A stretch of 64,000 bases of DNA from Pseudarthrobacter sp. GA104 (GCF_009741265.1 NZ_WOWL01000001.1:1364001-1428000); one strand, 5' to 3'. Positions 35,760-45,402 are shown, counted from the stretch's first letter. Made by a program: numbers and translations. Notes: generated from the letters alone by a model not told the origin.

Positions 35760-37871
35760 CTAGCTGCGGTAGATGCTGATGGAATAGGCCTCCACGAGGT
35801 CCTTCTCCCCCGAGGCAACTTGCCCGCCCTGGCGTGCCTCATGCAATGGCGAGGTAGTCAGCCGGAGCTCGAACATCCGCGGGGCTGTGGTCCCGGCCGG
35901 AACGCGCGGCAGCGTGACCTGCAGGTCCGAAGCGCTGCCGTTCACCACCATCAACCCCGCAAAGCCGCCGTTGTCCGAGCCCAGGAGGAGTTGCAGGACG
36001 CGGTTGTGAGGATCGTTCCAGCGCTCCATGGACATCGGGTGGCCGTTCTGGTCGAACCAGTACAGGTAGGACTGCTCGTCCCGGACAGGAAAGTCGTGGG
36101 GCTGGGCCGCGAGGAACTCCTTGCGCAGGCGGATGAAACGCTTGGTGCTGCGGAGCATTTCGTGGGACTCGGGAGTAAGGGTCCAGTCCAGCCATGCGAG
36201 CGGGTTGTCCTGGCAGTAGGCATTGTTGTTTCCCTGCTGGGTCCGCGCCAGTTCGTCGCCGGCGGTGATCATGGGAACGCCCAGGGAAACCAGCATGGAC
36301 GCCATCAAGTTGCGGCGGGCCTGGGCACGCTTGGCGAGGATCGCGCCGTCCTCGGTGGGACCTTCCACGCCGTGGTTGTAGCTCCGGTTATCCCCGTGCC
36401 CGTCCCTGTTCTCCTCGCCATTGGCCTCGTTGTGCTTGCGGTCAAAGGAGACCAGGTCATTGAGGGTGAAGCCGTCGTGGGAGGTGATGAAGTTGACTGA
36501 CGCCAGGCGGGAACGTCCGGAAGGCTGGAAGAGGGCGGCGGAACCGGACAGCGAGTCCGCGAGTTTGGCCATGGGCCCGCCGTGCCCGCCAGCATCCAGG
36601 GCGGCGCGGTCGGTGAGCCAGAAGGAACGGACCGCGTCCCGGAAATGGTCGTTCCAGTCGACCCAGCCGACAGGAAAACGTCCGGTCTGCCAGCCGCCGT
36701 GGCCCACGTCCCAGGGTTCGGCAATCAGCTTCACGTCGGACAGGACGGGATCGGCGGCGACGGCAACCAGGAACGGGTGCCGCGGGTCAAACTCGTTGGC
36801 CGCGTTCCGGCAGAGGGTGACGGCGAGGTCAAAGCGGAAGCCGTCAATGTGGAACTCATCCACCCAGTACCGGAGGGAGTCCAGGACCATCTGGACCACG
36901 CGGGACTCACCGAAGTTCAGGCTGTTTCCGCAGCCCGTGGTGTCCACGTATCTCCCGTGCCCGTCAGTGCGGTAGTACGCCTGCTCGCCCAGTCCGCGGA
37001 AGCTCAGGGTCTGGCCGTCGGGGCCGCCCTCGGCCGTGTGGTTGTAGACGACGTCCAAAATGACTTCCAGCCCGGCGGCATGGAAGCGTTTAACCATTGA
37101 CTTGAACTCGTCCTGGACAGCCTGCGGCCCGGCCTTCTGGGCGGCACGCGTTGCGTAGCCGGGGTGCAGGGCGAAGAAAGCCGCTGTGTTGTAACCCCAG
37201 TAATTAGTCATCCCCAGGTCCTGCAGGTGCGGCTCGTCCAGGTGGAAGTGCACGGGCAGCAGCTGCACCGAGGTGACGCCCAGGCTTGTGAGGTGCTCGA
37301 TGATGGCAGGGTGGGCCATGCCGGCGTAGGTTCCGCGGAGTTCTTCGGGGACGTCGGGGTGGAGCATGCTTTGTCCCCGGACGTGGGCTTCATAGATGAT
37401 CGTGTTGCGCCACGGCAGCCGCAGCCGCTCGTCGGTTCCCCAGTCGTAGTCGCCTGCCATCCGCACGCTGGCCAGGAAGCCGGCCTGCTGGTCCACGGCG
37501 CGCCCGTAGGGATCGAGCAGCAGCGGCTGGCCGGCGTCGTCCTCAATTTCGCTGGTGGGCGCGGCAAAGGGCAGGGACTGCTCGCCGGACGCAGGCCGGA
37601 AACCATAACGGGATCCGTACGGCAGGTCCTCGACGATGCCGTGGTGGACGCCGTGGGTGACGTTGGGCAGTGCCTGGGTCCGCCACTCCCCGCCCGGGGC
37701 GGCGTAGACGATCTCCAGGCTGGATACGCCCGGCGCATAGCACGCCACGTTGGCCCGCCCTGCGTGGTGGCTGCCTGTCCCGTCCACGTCGGCGCGCGGA
37801 ACACTGACACCGAGCGGAACCGCCGTGGAGGCGTCCATGGTGGAAGCAGTGTCGAAAAGCGGCATGACCAT
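35760..37871 (-). CDS. glgX: Glycogen debranching enzyme (isoamylase type)
   Basis: GH13 subfamily 11 enzyme of about 703 residues that cleaves alpha-1,6 branches. The N-terminal beta-sandwich (CBM48-like) precedes the barrel with DVVYNHTAEGGPDGQTLSF, GFRFDLAVTLCRN with the nucleophile Asp, LIAEPWDVGHGGWQTGRFP with the acid Glu, and FITSHDGFTLNDLVSFD. The start is ambiguous: ATG at 37871 or 37865, with a longer frame to 37913 overlapping rlmB. It begins about 10 nt after rlmB and ends 18 nt before the RNase gene. Confidence 0.93.
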   Translation of the reverse strand: MVMPLFDTASTMDASTAVPLGVSVPRADVDGTGSHHAGRANVACYAPGVSSLEIVYAAPGGEWRTQALPNVTHGVHHGIVEDLPYGSRYGFRPASGEQSLPFAAPTSEIEDDAGQPLLLDPYGRAVDQQAGFLASVRMAGDYDWGTDERLRLPWRNTIIYEAHVRGQSMLHPDVPEELRGTYAGMAHPAIIEHLTSLGVTSVQLLPVHFHLDEPHLQDLGMTNYWGYNTAAFFALHPGYATRAAQKAGPQAVQDEFKSMVKRFHAAGLEVILDVVYNHTAEGGPDGQTLSFRGLGEQAYYRTDGHGRYVDTTGCGNSLNFGESRVVQMVLDSLRYWVDEFHIDGFRFDLAVTLCRNAANEFDPRHPFLVAVAADPVLSDVKLIAEPWDVGHGGWQTGRFPVGWVDWNDHFRDAVRSFWLTDRAALDAGGHGGPMAKLADSLSGSAALFQPSGRSRLASVNFITSHDGFTLNDLVSFDRKHNEANGEENRDGHGDNRSYNHGVEGPTEDGAILAKRAQARRNLMASMLVSLGVPMITAGDELARTQQGNNNAYCQDNPLAWLDWTLTPESHEMLRSTKRFIRLRKEFLAAQPHDFPVRDEQSYLYWFDQNGHPMSMERWNDPHNRVLQLLLGSDNGGFAGLMVVNGSASDLQVTLPRVPAGTTAPRMFELRLTTSPLHEARQGGQVASGEKDLVEAYSISIYRS

Positions 37872-37881
37872 GACCCGGCGC

Positions 37882-38871
37882 CTACTTTGCGGCGCGCTGC
37901 CGGGAGACCTCATACAGGGAGATGCCCACGGCCATGGAGGCGTTGAGTGACTCCATTGCGGAATCGATGGGGATGGAGACGATCTGGTCGCAGTTCTCGC
38001 GGACCAGGCGGCTGAGTCCCTTTCCTTCCGAACCCACCACGATGCACACCGGTTCGGTTGCGAGGGTGAGGTCCGGCAAGGAGACGTCGCCGTCGCCGTC
38101 CAGGCCCAGGACGAAGATTCCCATGGACTTGAACTGCTTCAGGGCGTTGTTGAGGTTTGAGGCCCGCGCCACGGGCACGCGGACAGCGGCTCCGGCGCTG
38201 GTCTTCCAGGCCGAGGCAGTAACGCCTACCGAGCGGCGTTCCGGGACAATGACGCCGTGACCGCTGAAAGCGGAGACCGAGCGGATGATGGCGCCAAGGT
38301 TGCGGGGATCGGTAATGCCGTCCAAGGCAACGAAGAGCGGCGCGTTGGGGACGTGGCCCTTCTTCCATTTCCCAACCGTCTCCTCTGCCAGTTCGTACGC
38401 GTCCTGGTAGTCGTACGGCGGGATCTGCAGCACCAGCCCCTGGTGGACGGCGTCGTCGGTCATCCGGTCCAGTTCAGGCTTTCCGGTTTCGAGCAGCGGA
38501 ATGCCCCGCTCGGCCGCGAGCTTCAGGGACTCCTTGACGCGGTCGTCCATTTCGATGCGGATGGCCACGTGCAGTGCCTTGGCGGGAATGCCGGCGCGGA
38601 GCGCCTCGACCACCGAGTTGCGCCCGGTAACGACTTCTTCGGTGGCACGGCCCTTGGGGCCGGATTTGGCCGCTCCGGCGCTGCGGGCACCCGGATTGCG
38701 CTTGGCCGCGGACCGCTCGGAGAGCTGCTTGGCCTTGTGCGCCTTGTGGTACGGGCGGTCCTCCGCCTTGGGCGTGGGGCCCTTGCCTTCCAGGGCCTTG
38801 CGGCCATGGCCACCGGTCCCGATGGTTGGGCCCTTCTTCGCTTTAACCGATCGGCGACCATTGTTGGCCAT
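37882..38871 (-). CDS. rlmB: 23S rRNA (guanosine-2'-O-)-methyltransferase RlmB, SpoU family
   Basis: SPOUT methyltransferase of 329 residues. A long Lys/Arg/Ala-rich N-terminal extension (about 1-80) precedes the substrate-binding domain (GRNSVVEALRAGIPAKALHV). The catalytic domain has the three SpoU motifs: LDGITDPRNLGAIIRSVSAFS, IVVGSEGKGLSRLV, and IPIDSAMESLNASMAVGISLYE. It modifies G2251 of 23S rRNA in E. coli. It follows cysS in the same direction, as in mycobacteria (Rv3579c-Rv3580c). Confidence 0.93.
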   Translation of the reverse strand: MANNGRRSVKAKKGPTIGTGGHGRKALEGKGPTPKAEDRPYHKAHKAKQLSERSAAKRNPGARSAGAAKSGPKGRATEEVVTGRNSVVEALRAGIPAKALHVAIRIEMDDRVKESLKLAAERGIPLLETGKPELDRMTDDAVHQGLVLQIPPYDYQDAYELAEETVGKWKKGHVPNAPLFVALDGITDPRNLGAIIRSVSAFSGHGVIVPERRSVGVTASAWKTSAGAAVRVPVARASNLNNALKQFKSMGIFVLGLDGDGDVSLPDLTLATEPVCIVVGSEGKGLSRLVRENCDQIVSIPIDSAMESLNASMAVGISLYEVSRQRAAK

Positions 38872-38973
38872 TGTGTTCCACCCTTGATTGTGTTGACTGA
38901 GTCTGCCTACCAGTCTACTGATCGAAGAAAAATCGGCTGCTAAGGGGGACGGCCGCTTCGGGAAACGCGCCGG

Positions 38974-40449
38974 TCAGTCGCGCTTCAGGCTCCAGGTTGC
39001 CCCGTCCGGGCCGTCCTCCACCAGGATGCCGGCAGCGGAGAGGGTGTCACGGATGGCATCCGAGGCCGCCCAGTTCTTCTCCGCCCTTGCCGCGGCACGG
39101 GCTTCCAGCTGGGCCTGCACCAGGACGTCCAGGGCGGCCTTGTCCTTGGTGTTGCCGGCATCGGCACCTGCCACGGCATTCAGCCCGAGGACGTCGGTCA
39201 TGACTGCCACCGTGTTCAACGCGAGACGGGCCGCGGGGTCATCGCCTTCGGCAAGGGCGGTGTTGCCGGCCCGGACCGCCTCATGCAGGGCGGCCAGCGC
39301 ACGCGGGACGTTCAGGTCGTCGTCCATGGCTTCGGTGAAGGTGCGCAAGGTTTCCGCGGAGGAGCCCTGGTGGCCGGCAGCCGTGCCGGAGCCGGTACCG
39401 AACCGGGCGGTCGCCTTGGCAATGAAACCATCAATGCGTTCGACGGCGGCGGCGGCCTCCTGGAGGGACGTGGGACGGTAGTCCAGCACTGAGCGGTAGT
39501 GGGCCTGGCCAAGGTAGTAGCGGACCACCCGGGGGGACGCCAGTTCCAGCATCTCGGCAGGACTGACGGTGTTGCCAATGGACTTGGACATTTTTTCGCC
39601 CTCGTAGGTGACCATGCCGTTGTGCATCCAGAAGTTGGCGAACGCGTGGCCGGCCGCCTGCGACTGGGCGAGCTCGTTTTCGTGGTGCGGGAACCGGAGG
39701 TCCAGGCCGCCGCCGTGGATATCGAATTCGGAACCGAGGTACTTGGTGACCATGGCGGAGCATTCCAGGTGCCAGCCCGGGCGGCCCGCACCCCACGGGG
39801 AAGCCCAGCTCGCCGTCGTCGGCTCTCCTTCTTTGGACCCCTTCCACAGGGCGAAGTCGCGCGGGTCCTTCTTCCTGTTGCTGAACTGCGGTTCGACGTC
39901 CGGGGCTGCCTGCATGTCATCGATGTTCTGCCGGGTCAGTGCGCCGTACTTGCTCCAGGAACGCACGTCAAAGTAGACGTCACCGGAGTCGTCGGGGGCA
40001 GGATAGGCGTGCCCGCGGTCGATCAGCTGCTGGATGAGGGCGTGCATTTCGGGGATGTGGCCGGTGGCGCGGGGCTCGTACGTTGGCCGGGAAACGCCAA
40101 GCGTGTCGTAGGCCTTGAGGAATTCCTGCTCGTAGCGGTAAGCAAGCGCCCACCATTCTTCCTCGGGCACTTCCCCGGGTTCCGGGGTGAACCCCGGCGC
40201 GAAGGAGGCCTCGGACTTGGCCAGGATCTTGTCGTCGATGTCCGTGACGTTCCTTACCACCGTGACCCGGAACCCGCGGTAGGCCAGCCAACGGGTGAGC
40301 TGGTCAAACGCAATGGCCGAGCGGATGTGGCCAACGTGGGGCATGCCCTGCACGGTGGCCCCGCAGTAGTAGAGGCTGGCTTTGCCCTCGACGATGGGCA
40401 CGAAGTTCCGGACTTCGGCGGAGGCAGTGTCATAGAAGCGCAGGGTCAC
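38974..40449 (-). CDS. cysS: Cysteinyl-tRNA synthetase
   Basis: Class I aminoacyl-tRNA synthetase of 491 residues. The HIGH-like motif is PHVGHIRSA, the zinc site begins at YYCGATVQG with further ligands in WHLECSAM and HHENELAQS, and the KMSKS loop is [12 protein letters not shown]. The GTG at 40449 lies 6 nt after TAATCT and 9 nt past the ispF stop. The GGAG between them is too close for a ribosome site, so a leaderless transcript seems likely. Confidence 0.96.
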   Translation of the reverse strand: MTLRFYDTASAEVRNFVPIVEGKASLYYCGATVQGMPHVGHIRSAIAFDQLTRWLAYRGFRVTVVRNVTDIDDKILAKSEASFAPGFTPEPGEVPEEEWWALAYRYEQEFLKAYDTLGVSRPTYEPRATGHIPEMHALIQQLIDRGHAYPAPDDSGDVYFDVRSWSKYGALTRQNIDDMQAAPDVEPQFSNRKKDPRDFALWKGSKEGEPTTASWASPWGAGRPGWHLECSAMVTKYLGSEFDIHGGGLDLRFPHHENELAQSQAAGHAFANFWMHNGMVTYEGEKMSKSIGNTVSPAEMLELASPRVVRYYLGQAHYRSVLDYRPTSLQEAAAAVERIDGFIAKATARFGTGSGTAAGHQGSSAETLRTFTEAMDDDLNVPRALAALHEAVRAGNTALAEGDDPAARLALNTVAVMTDVLGLNAVAGADAGNTKDKAALDVLVQAQLEARAAARAEKNWAASDAIRDTLSAAGILVEDGPDGATWSLKRD

Positions 40450-40455
40450 CGCTCC

Positions 40456-40461
40456 AGATTA
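40456..40461 (-). promoter_or_regulatory. -10 box of a probable leaderless cysS start
   Basis: TAATCT on the minus strand contains the ispF stop codon (TAA) and ends 6 nt before the cysS GTG. It would give cysS its own promoter inside the isp-cysS run. Confidence 0.45.
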
Positions 40462-40974
40462 GCTGATGGGAAGGTGCGGCCTCGGGTAGACCAGTGCGGT
40501 GGCCACCGCGGAGATGCCTTCACCACGGCCGGTGAACCCGAGGTGGTCGCTGGTGGTGGCGGTAACGCTGACGGGCGCGTCCGCGGCATCACTGAGGACC
40601 TGTTGGGATTCCTCCCGCCGGGGGCCGAACTTGGGCCGGTTGGCGACGAACTGGACAGCAACGTTGCCAATCTCAAACCCGGCAGCCCGGACAATCCGCG
40701 CAGCCTCGGCCAGCAGCGCGACGCCGGAGGCGCCGGCAAATTCCGGCCGGTCCGTACCGAAGTGCGTGCCCAAATCTCCTATCCCGGCGGCGGAAAACAG
40801 CGCATCGGCGGCGGCATGGGCCACCGGATCGCCGTCGGAGTGCCCGGCCAGGCCACGTTCACCCGGCCACAGGAGTCCACCCAGCCACAGCGGGCGGGGC
40901 TGGTCCTCCGTGGCGTAGGCGTGAACGTCCAGCCCGATTCCGGTTCGGGGGATGACCATGTCCGCAGGTCCCAT
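40459..40974 (-). CDS. ispF: 2-C-methyl-D-erythritol 2,4-cyclodiphosphate synthase
   Basis: MEP isoprenoid pathway enzyme of 171 residues. The metal-binding [10 protein letters not shown] (Asp-x-His) is at the N-terminus, followed by [21 protein letters not shown] and a DLGTHFGTD segment. The C-terminal part has [19 protein letters not shown]. Starts 2 nt after the ispD stop, so it is translationally coupled. Confidence 0.95.
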   Translation of the reverse strand: MGPADMVIPRTGIGLDVHAYATEDQPRPLWLGGLLWPGERGLAGHSDGDPVAHAAADALFSAAGIGDLGTHFGTDRPEFAGASGVALLAEAARIVRAAGFEIGNVAVQFVANRPKFGPRREESQQVLSDAADAPVSVTATTSDHLGFTGRGEGISAVATALVYPRPHLPIS

Positions 40975-40976
40975 TC

Positions 40977-41759
40977 CTAGCCTTCCACCCAGCGTGCGCC
41001 CAGCGGGCCCTCAAGGAGCCCCTCGGCGAGGATCAAGTCCAACGGAGTGGTGATTTTTAGGGACTGGGTGGACCCGCGGACCACGTGGACGGGGATGCCG
41101 AGCATTTCCACGAGCATTGCGTCATCGGTGACGGCATCGGACTCTTTCGGGCCCAGGGCCCGCGCGGCTTCGTGGGCCTTCAGCAGGGTGTTGAGTTGGA
41201 AGCCCTGCGGCGTCTGCACCGCGCGGAGTTCCTCGCGGGGCGCGGTCCCGGTGACAACCTCCGGGGCCAGTTCGCTGTCCGGGCCAGTAGTGGCCGCTAC
41301 CGTCTTGACAGTGTCCACTACCGCCACGGCAGGTATGACTGCCGCGGCCCCCGCGGCCAAGGCGTCCGTCACGCGGTGGAAGACGGACTCGGGGGTGAGG
41401 GCGCGCGCGGCGTCGTGCACCAGCACCGCTTCTATGCCGTCCATCAGGGCTGCCATGCCGGCCCGGACGGAATCCGCACGGGTGCCGCCGCCGTCGACAA
41501 TGGAAAGAAGGGGGCCGCCGTCGGCCAGTTCCTGCCGGAAGTCCTCGCACAGGCGGCGGAGGGCGTCGTCTCCCGGGGGCAGCGCAACGCACACCTGGCT
41601 GCCCGCTCCGGATGCGACAATGCCGCGCAGGGCATGCATCAGGATTGGCTCGCCGCCCAGGGGGACCGCCGCCTTGGGCATGCCGTAACCCAGCCTTTGC
41701 CCCGTACCTGCTGCCACCAGGATCACTGCGGTGACCAGGCGGGTGCGTGTTTCGCTCAT
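40977..41759 (-). CDS. ispD: 2-C-methyl-D-erythritol 4-phosphate cytidylyltransferase
   Basis: MEP pathway enzyme of 260 residues that makes CDP-methylerythritol. The CTP-binding loop is [31 protein letters not shown] holds the conserved Asp and Arg, and [18 protein letters not shown] lies near the C-terminus. The ATG at 41759 follows TAGGCT by 7 nt with no Shine-Dalgarno. Confidence 0.95.
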   Translation of the reverse strand: MSETRTRLVTAVILVAAGTGQRLGYGMPKAAVPLGGEPILMHALRGIVASGAGSQVCVALPPGDDALRRLCEDFRQELADGGPLLSIVDGGGTRADSVRAGMAALMDGIEAVLVHDAARALTPESVFHRVTDALAAGAAAVIPAVAVVDTVKTVAATTGPDSELAPEVVTGTAPREELRAVQTPQGFQLNTLLKAHEAARALGPKESDAVTDDAMLVEMLGIPVHVVRGSTQSLKITTPLDLILAEGLLEGPLGARWVEG

Positions 41760-41766
41760 GCGGACT

Positions 41767-41772
41767 AGCCTA
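41767..41772 (-). promoter_or_regulatory. -10 box of a probable leaderless ispD start
   Basis: TAGGCT on the minus strand ends 7 nt before the ATG at 41759. Confidence 0.5.
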
Positions 41773-41837
41773 CGTCCCTGCAGGGCCGGCGCCTGAACAC
41801 CTCGGGAGGAATGCCCGCGGCCTGTTTTTGGGCAAAA

Positions 41838-41873
41838 AGAAGCCCCGGCGGCACTTGGGTGCCCCCGGGGCTC
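41838..41873 (-). terminator. Terminator of carD
   Basis: A GAGCCCCGG/CCGGGGCT stem with a G-rich interior loop is followed on the minus strand by TCTTTTTG, directly after the carD stop. Confidence 0.75.
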
Positions 41874-41878
41874 AATTC

Positions 41879-42361
41879 TTAGGAAGCCAGGACCTCGTCG
41901 AGAACGCTTGCAGCCTTCTCTTCGTCGGTCTTTTCAGCCAGCGCCAGTTCTGAAATCAGAATCTGCCGGGCCTTGGCCAGCATTCGCTTCTCGCCTGCGG
42001 AAAGGCCCCGGTCGTGATCCCGGCGCCACAGGTCGCGGACGACCTCTGCAACCTTGATGACGTCACCGGAAGCAAGCTTCTCCAGATTTGCCTTGTACCT
42101 GCGTGACCAGTTGGTGGGTTCTTCGGTGAACTCGGCGCGAAGCACATCAAACACGTGCTCCAGGCCTTCCTTGCCCACTACGTCCCGAACCCCAACAAGG
42201 TCAACGTTCTCTGCTGGAACTTCAATGGTCAGATCACCCTGAGCCACCTTGAGCTTGAGATACATCTTCTCTTCGCCCTTGATGGTGCGCATCTTGATTT
42301 CTTCAATCTTCGCAGCACCGTGGTGAGGGTAAACTACTGTCTCGCCGACCTCAAATACCAT
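41879..42361 (-). CDS. carD: CarD family RNA polymerase-binding transcription factor
   Basis: A 160-residue regulator. The N-terminal Tudor-like RNA-polymerase-interacting domain has [20 protein letters not shown]. The C-terminal helical DNA-binding domain has [17 protein letters not shown] and [18 protein letters not shown]; the Trp in DLWRRD corresponds to the residue that wedges into the open promoter bubble in mycobacterial CarD. It stabilises open complexes at rRNA and many other promoters. AAAGGGG precedes the ATG, and TAAACT lies about 30 nt upstream as a -10 box. Confidence 0.94.
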   Translation of the reverse strand: MVFEVGETVVYPHHGAAKIEEIKMRTIKGEEKMYLKLKVAQGDLTIEVPAENVDLVGVRDVVGKEGLEHVFDVLRAEFTEEPTNWSRRYKANLEKLASGDVIKVAEVVRDLWRRDHDRGLSAGEKRMLAKARQILISELALAEKTDEEKAASVLDEVLAS

Positions 42362-42571
42362 GTGGACATTTCCCCTTTCCCGCTGACCAGTTTATCACGA
42401 TTCAGGCATATGACCGGCCCGGAAGAGGGCGCCGAACCGCAGAAATACGCGGAAAACGGGCCAAATCGGCCCCCTTCACCCCCTTGACGAACGCGGATAA
42501 TAGTGCATGTGCGGGGGCCTGGGGAAGGCCGATGTGACAGCTCCGAATCCTCGTTTGGCGTGCTTTGCGGA

Positions 42572-42577
42572 TAGGCT
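42572..42577 (+). promoter_or_regulatory. Possible -10 box of the LpqE-like gene
   Basis: TAGGCT lies 42 nt before the GTG, which has its own GAGGAG. This gap is shared with the divergent carD promoter. Confidence 0.4.
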
Positions 42578-42619
42578 ATGCGTGATTAATGTTTCAAGAC
42601 TCTTTGAGGAGTACGCGAC

Positions 42620-43183
42620 GTGCGTTTCACTGCGATGACCCGGGCCCAGCGCGGCAAACTGGCACTGACGGCAGGCGCCCTTGGCGTGGGCCTGCTGACC
42701 GCCGGCTGCGGTTACATCACGCCCCAGCAGACCAGCGAACGGTACGCTGCATCGGACGGCATCGTCACCGACCTCGGCCCGATCCAGCTGCGCAATATCC
42801 TGATCATTTCCTCCGGCGAGGACCAGCCGGGCCGCCTGATCGGCGCCGTCTACAACTCCTCTTCGCAGGACGTGACGCTCACGGTCAACGGCGCAAAGGG
42901 CTCACAGACCGAGGTGCCGGTCAAGGCGAACTCCTACACGCTGCTGAACGACAGCTCGGACGAAGCCATCCTCAGCACCACCGGAGGAATCCCGGGCTCC
43001 CTCGTGGACGTCAAGATCACCGAGGACGGAACCAACGTGAGCAACACGGTGAAGGTCCCCGTCCTGGATGCAACGCTGCCTGAGTACAAGGAGTACCTGC
43101 CGGCCGGCAGCACGCCCTCGCCGAGCACATCGGCCACGCCGTCGCCGTCCGCTTCGGAAAGCGCAGGCGGGACCGGCCACTAA
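42620..43183 (+). CDS. LpqE-like secreted lipoprotein
   Basis: A 187-residue lipoprotein. The signal ends in LTAGC with Cys30 as the lipidated residue. The mature part is a beta-rich domain (IQLRNILIISSGEDQPGRLIGAVYN) and a low-complexity Ser/Thr/Pro tail. The GTG at 42620 is preceded by GAGGAG. Mycobacterial lpqE (Rv3584) lies beside carD in the same arrangement, which supports the name; no biochemical function is established. Confidence 0.8.
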   Translation: MRFTAMTRAQRGKLALTAGALGVGLLTAGCGYITPQQTSERYAASDGIVTDLGPIQLRNILIISSGEDQPGRLIGAVYNSSSQDVTLTVNGAKGSQTEVPVKANSYTLLNDSSDEAILSTTGGIPGSLVDVKITEDGTNVSNTVKVPVLDATLPEYKEYLPAGSTPSPSTSATPSPSASESAGGTGH

Positions 43184-43207
43184 GGCTGCGGGCTGAGCCC
43201 ACTGCAG

Positions 43208-43259
43208 GACAGGCATGCAAAAGGAGGGGCCGCAGGGCCCCTCCTTTTGCATGCCTGTC
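43208..43259. terminator. Perfect 24-bp palindromic bidirectional terminator
   Basis: Two 24-nt arms (43208-43231 and 43236-43259) are exactly complementary around a GCAG loop. The lower part contains AAAAGGAGGGGCC and its complement, so either RNA strand carries a T-tract inside the stem. It lies between convergent lpqE-like and regX3 genes and would end both. Confidence 0.92.
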
Positions 43260-43274
43260 GCCGGGCGACCCTTT

Positions 43275-43955
43275 CTAGGGCTCGAACTTATAGCCAAGCC
43301 CCCGCACGGTGACCAGGTACCGCGGCGCTGACGGGTCCGGCTCGATCTTTCCGCGAAGCCGCTTCACGTGGACGTCGAGGGTCTTGGTGTCACCGACATA
43401 GTCAGAGCCCCAGACCCGATCGATGAGCTGGCCGCGGGTCAGCACCCGGCCTGAATTGCGCAGGAGCATTTCGAGGAGCTCGAACTCCTTCAGGGGCAGC
43501 AGCACCTGCTCGCCGCCAACGCTGACCACATGCCGTTCAATATCCATCCGGACAGGCCCGGCCTGCACGGTGGAAGAAATGAGTTCCTCCGGCTCGCCCT
43601 GGCGCCGCAGCACCGCCCTGACCCTGGCCACCAGTTCGCGGGAGGAGTATGGCTTGGTGACGTAGTCGTCCGCGCCAAGTTCCAGTCCCACTACCTTGTC
43701 GATCTCCGCGTCCTTGGCCGTCAACATGATTACCGGGACGCTGGACCGCTGGCGGAGCTGGCGGCACACTTCCGTGCCGGAGAGCCCGGGCAGCTGCAAA
43801 TCCAGCAGCACCAGGTCCGCCCCGTTCCGGTCGAACTCGGTGATGGCGTCCAGGCCGTTGTCCACGACCTCCACCTCGAAACCTTCCTTGCCCAGCAAGT
43901 AGGACAACGGATCGCTGAACGACTCCTCATCCTCGACAATCAAGATCCTGCTCAA
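43275..43955 (-). CDS. regX3: Phosphate-responsive response regulator (RegX3/PhoP-like, OmpR family)
   Basis: A 226-residue DNA-binding regulator. The receiver domain has the acidic pair VEDEESF, the phosphoacceptor Asp in DLVLLDLQLPGLSG, and the conserved Lys in DDYVTKPYSSREL. The C-terminal winged helix has RGQLIDRVWGSDYVGDTKTLDVHVKRLR. Overlaps senX3 by 4 nt. RegX3 responds to phosphate starvation in mycobacteria; the PHO-box-like repeats in this window are its likely targets. Confidence 0.92.
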   Translation of the reverse strand: MSRILIVEDEESFSDPLSYLLGKEGFEVEVVDNGLDAITEFDRNGADLVLLDLQLPGLSGTEVCRQLRQRSSVPVIMLTAKDAEIDKVVGLELGADDYVTKPYSSRELVARVRAVLRRQGEPEELISSTVQAGPVRMDIERHVVSVGGEQVLLPLKEFELLEMLLRNSGRVLTRGQLIDRVWGSDYVGDTKTLDVHVKRLRGKIEPDPSAPRYLVTVRGLGYKFEP

Positions 43956-45205
43956 GCGTTTGCTCCTCGTTCGGTGGCGCCTGCGGCGCCGGGTACTTGG
44001 GTAACAGTTGGCTTTTCGGACCCTGCGGTCCCCGCCCGGGCGGGGGCAGCGGCCGGAGGTGTTTCTTCCCCGCCCTCCTGGCCCTCCATCTCGGGAAGCC
44101 GGAGGGTGAACGTGGAGCCCTGCCCGGGCTGGGACCAGAGGGTCACTTCGCCGCCGTGGTTGGACGCGACGTGCTTGACGATGCTCAGGCCAAGGCCTGT
44201 CCCGCCGGTATGGCGGGACCGGGCCGAATCCACCCGGTAGAAGCGTTCAAAGACGCGCTCCTGGTCCTCTGGGCTGAGTCCCTCGCCCTGGTCCGTAACG
44301 GAAATGGAAACCAGCCCTTCCCTGCTGCGCACACCGATCCCTACCCGGGTGTTCTCCGGGGAGTACCTGATGGCGTTATCGATCAGGTTGCGCAGGGCGG
44401 TCACCAGCAGGTCCTGGTCCCCGAAGACCTTCGCGTCGGTCCGGCCACCCACCACAATGCGGATATTCTTGCTCTCCGCGGGGAGCTGGGACCGGTCCAC
44501 GGCCTCGGCTATGACCGCATTGACGTCAACCGGGCGGCCCTGCTGGGTGACGCTTGCGCCCTGCAGCCGGGAGAGCTCGATGATGTCCTGCACCAATGCG
44601 GCGAGCCGGCCGGATTCCTTGTGCATTCGCTTGGCGAAGCGCCGGACGGCCAGTTCGTCGTCTGCCGAGGACTCCAGGGCTTCGGCCAGCAGCGAGATGG
44701 CGCCCACCGGCGTCTTCAGCTCGTGGGAAACGTTGGCTACGAAATCGTTCCGGATCTCTTCTGTCCTGGTGATCTCGGTGCGGTCGTCCGCAAGCAGCAG
44801 GATGTATTCCTCCCCGAGCATTGCCGCCCGGACCTGGACGATGATGGTTCCCTGGCCGAGCGGGCCGCGGGGAAGTTCCAGCTGCCTTTCCAGGATGACG
44901 CCATCGCGGCGGACCCCGGCCGTCATGTCCAGCAGTTCCTTGTGGACCACCGTGTGGCCGCGGACCAGGCCGTAGGCATAGGCGGCCGGGTTGGCACGGA
45001 CCACACCGTCCACCGCGTCCACCACCACAAAGGCGCGTCCGACGACGGCAAGCACCTCCGCGGCGCCCGCCGGCAGGGCGAGCTCCCCGGCGTCCACGTC
45101 CAGCAATTGCCGTTGTTTCTCGCTGACCCGGAAAGCGAGCACGCCGAACGTACCGAGCGCCAGGCCGATAAGGCCGGCCACCAGGCCGATAAGCATAGGA
45201 TCCAC
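43952..45205 (-). CDS. senX3: Membrane sensor histidine kinase SenX3
   Basis: A 417-residue kinase. One membrane helix at the N-terminus (LIGLVAGLIGLALGTFGVLA) is followed by a PAS-like region, the H box DFVANVSHELKTPVGAISLL with the phosphorylated His, the N box NLIDNAIRYSPE, and the G boxes VTDQGEGLSPEDQERVFERF and HTGGTGLGLSIVK. The Pro/Ala/Glu-rich tail overlaps regX3. The GTG at 45205 lies 6 nt after TAAGGT, so the gene is probably leaderless. The partner PhoU is encoded divergently. Confidence 0.92.
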   Translation of the reverse strand: MDPMLIGLVAGLIGLALGTFGVLAFRVSEKQRQLLDVDAGELALPAGAAEVLAVVGRAFVVVDAVDGVVRANPAAYAYGLVRGHTVVHKELLDMTAGVRRDGVILERQLELPRGPLGQGTIIVQVRAAMLGEEYILLLADDRTEITRTEEIRNDFVANVSHELKTPVGAISLLAEALESSADDELAVRRFAKRMHKESGRLAALVQDIIELSRLQGASVTQQGRPVDVNAVIAEAVDRSQLPAESKNIRIVVGGRTDAKVFGDQDLLVTALRNLIDNAIRYSPENTRVGIGVRSREGLVSISVTDQGEGLSPEDQERVFERFYRVDSARSRHTGGTGLGLSIVKHVASNHGGEVTLWSQPGQGSTFTLRLPEMEGQEGGEETPPAAAPARAGTAGSEKPTVTQVPGAAGATERGANA

Positions 45206-45211
45206 AGCTCC

Positions 45212-45217
45212 ACCTTA
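45212..45217 (-). promoter_or_regulatory. -10 box of a probable leaderless senX3 start
   Basis: TAAGGT on the minus strand ends 6 nt before the GTG at 45205. Confidence 0.5.
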
Positions 45218-45265
45218 TGCTGTAGGTGAAGGCATATCGGCGCGTCCCGGCCCCTTGGCCGGACG

Positions 45266-45309
45266 GTTCAACTAACGTTCACCTGCAAGGGCTTAACCGT
45301 TTACCGAAC
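45266..45309. promoter_or_regulatory. PHO-box-like direct repeats between senX3 and phoU
   Basis: Four consecutive 11-nt units read gttcaactaac / gttcacctgca / agggcttaacc / gtttaccgaac. Three fit the GTTCACC-plus-4 pattern of Streptomyces PhoP boxes. The position in the divergent gap suggests autoregulation by RegX3. Confidence 0.65.
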
Positions 45310-45402
45310 TTTGGCATTCTAGGTAGTTGGAGTGCCGAACGGCGACGCGATTCCTGCTGCCCGGACCGGGACCGGCGGGAGTTACAAGGAAAGGACGCCT
45401 AC

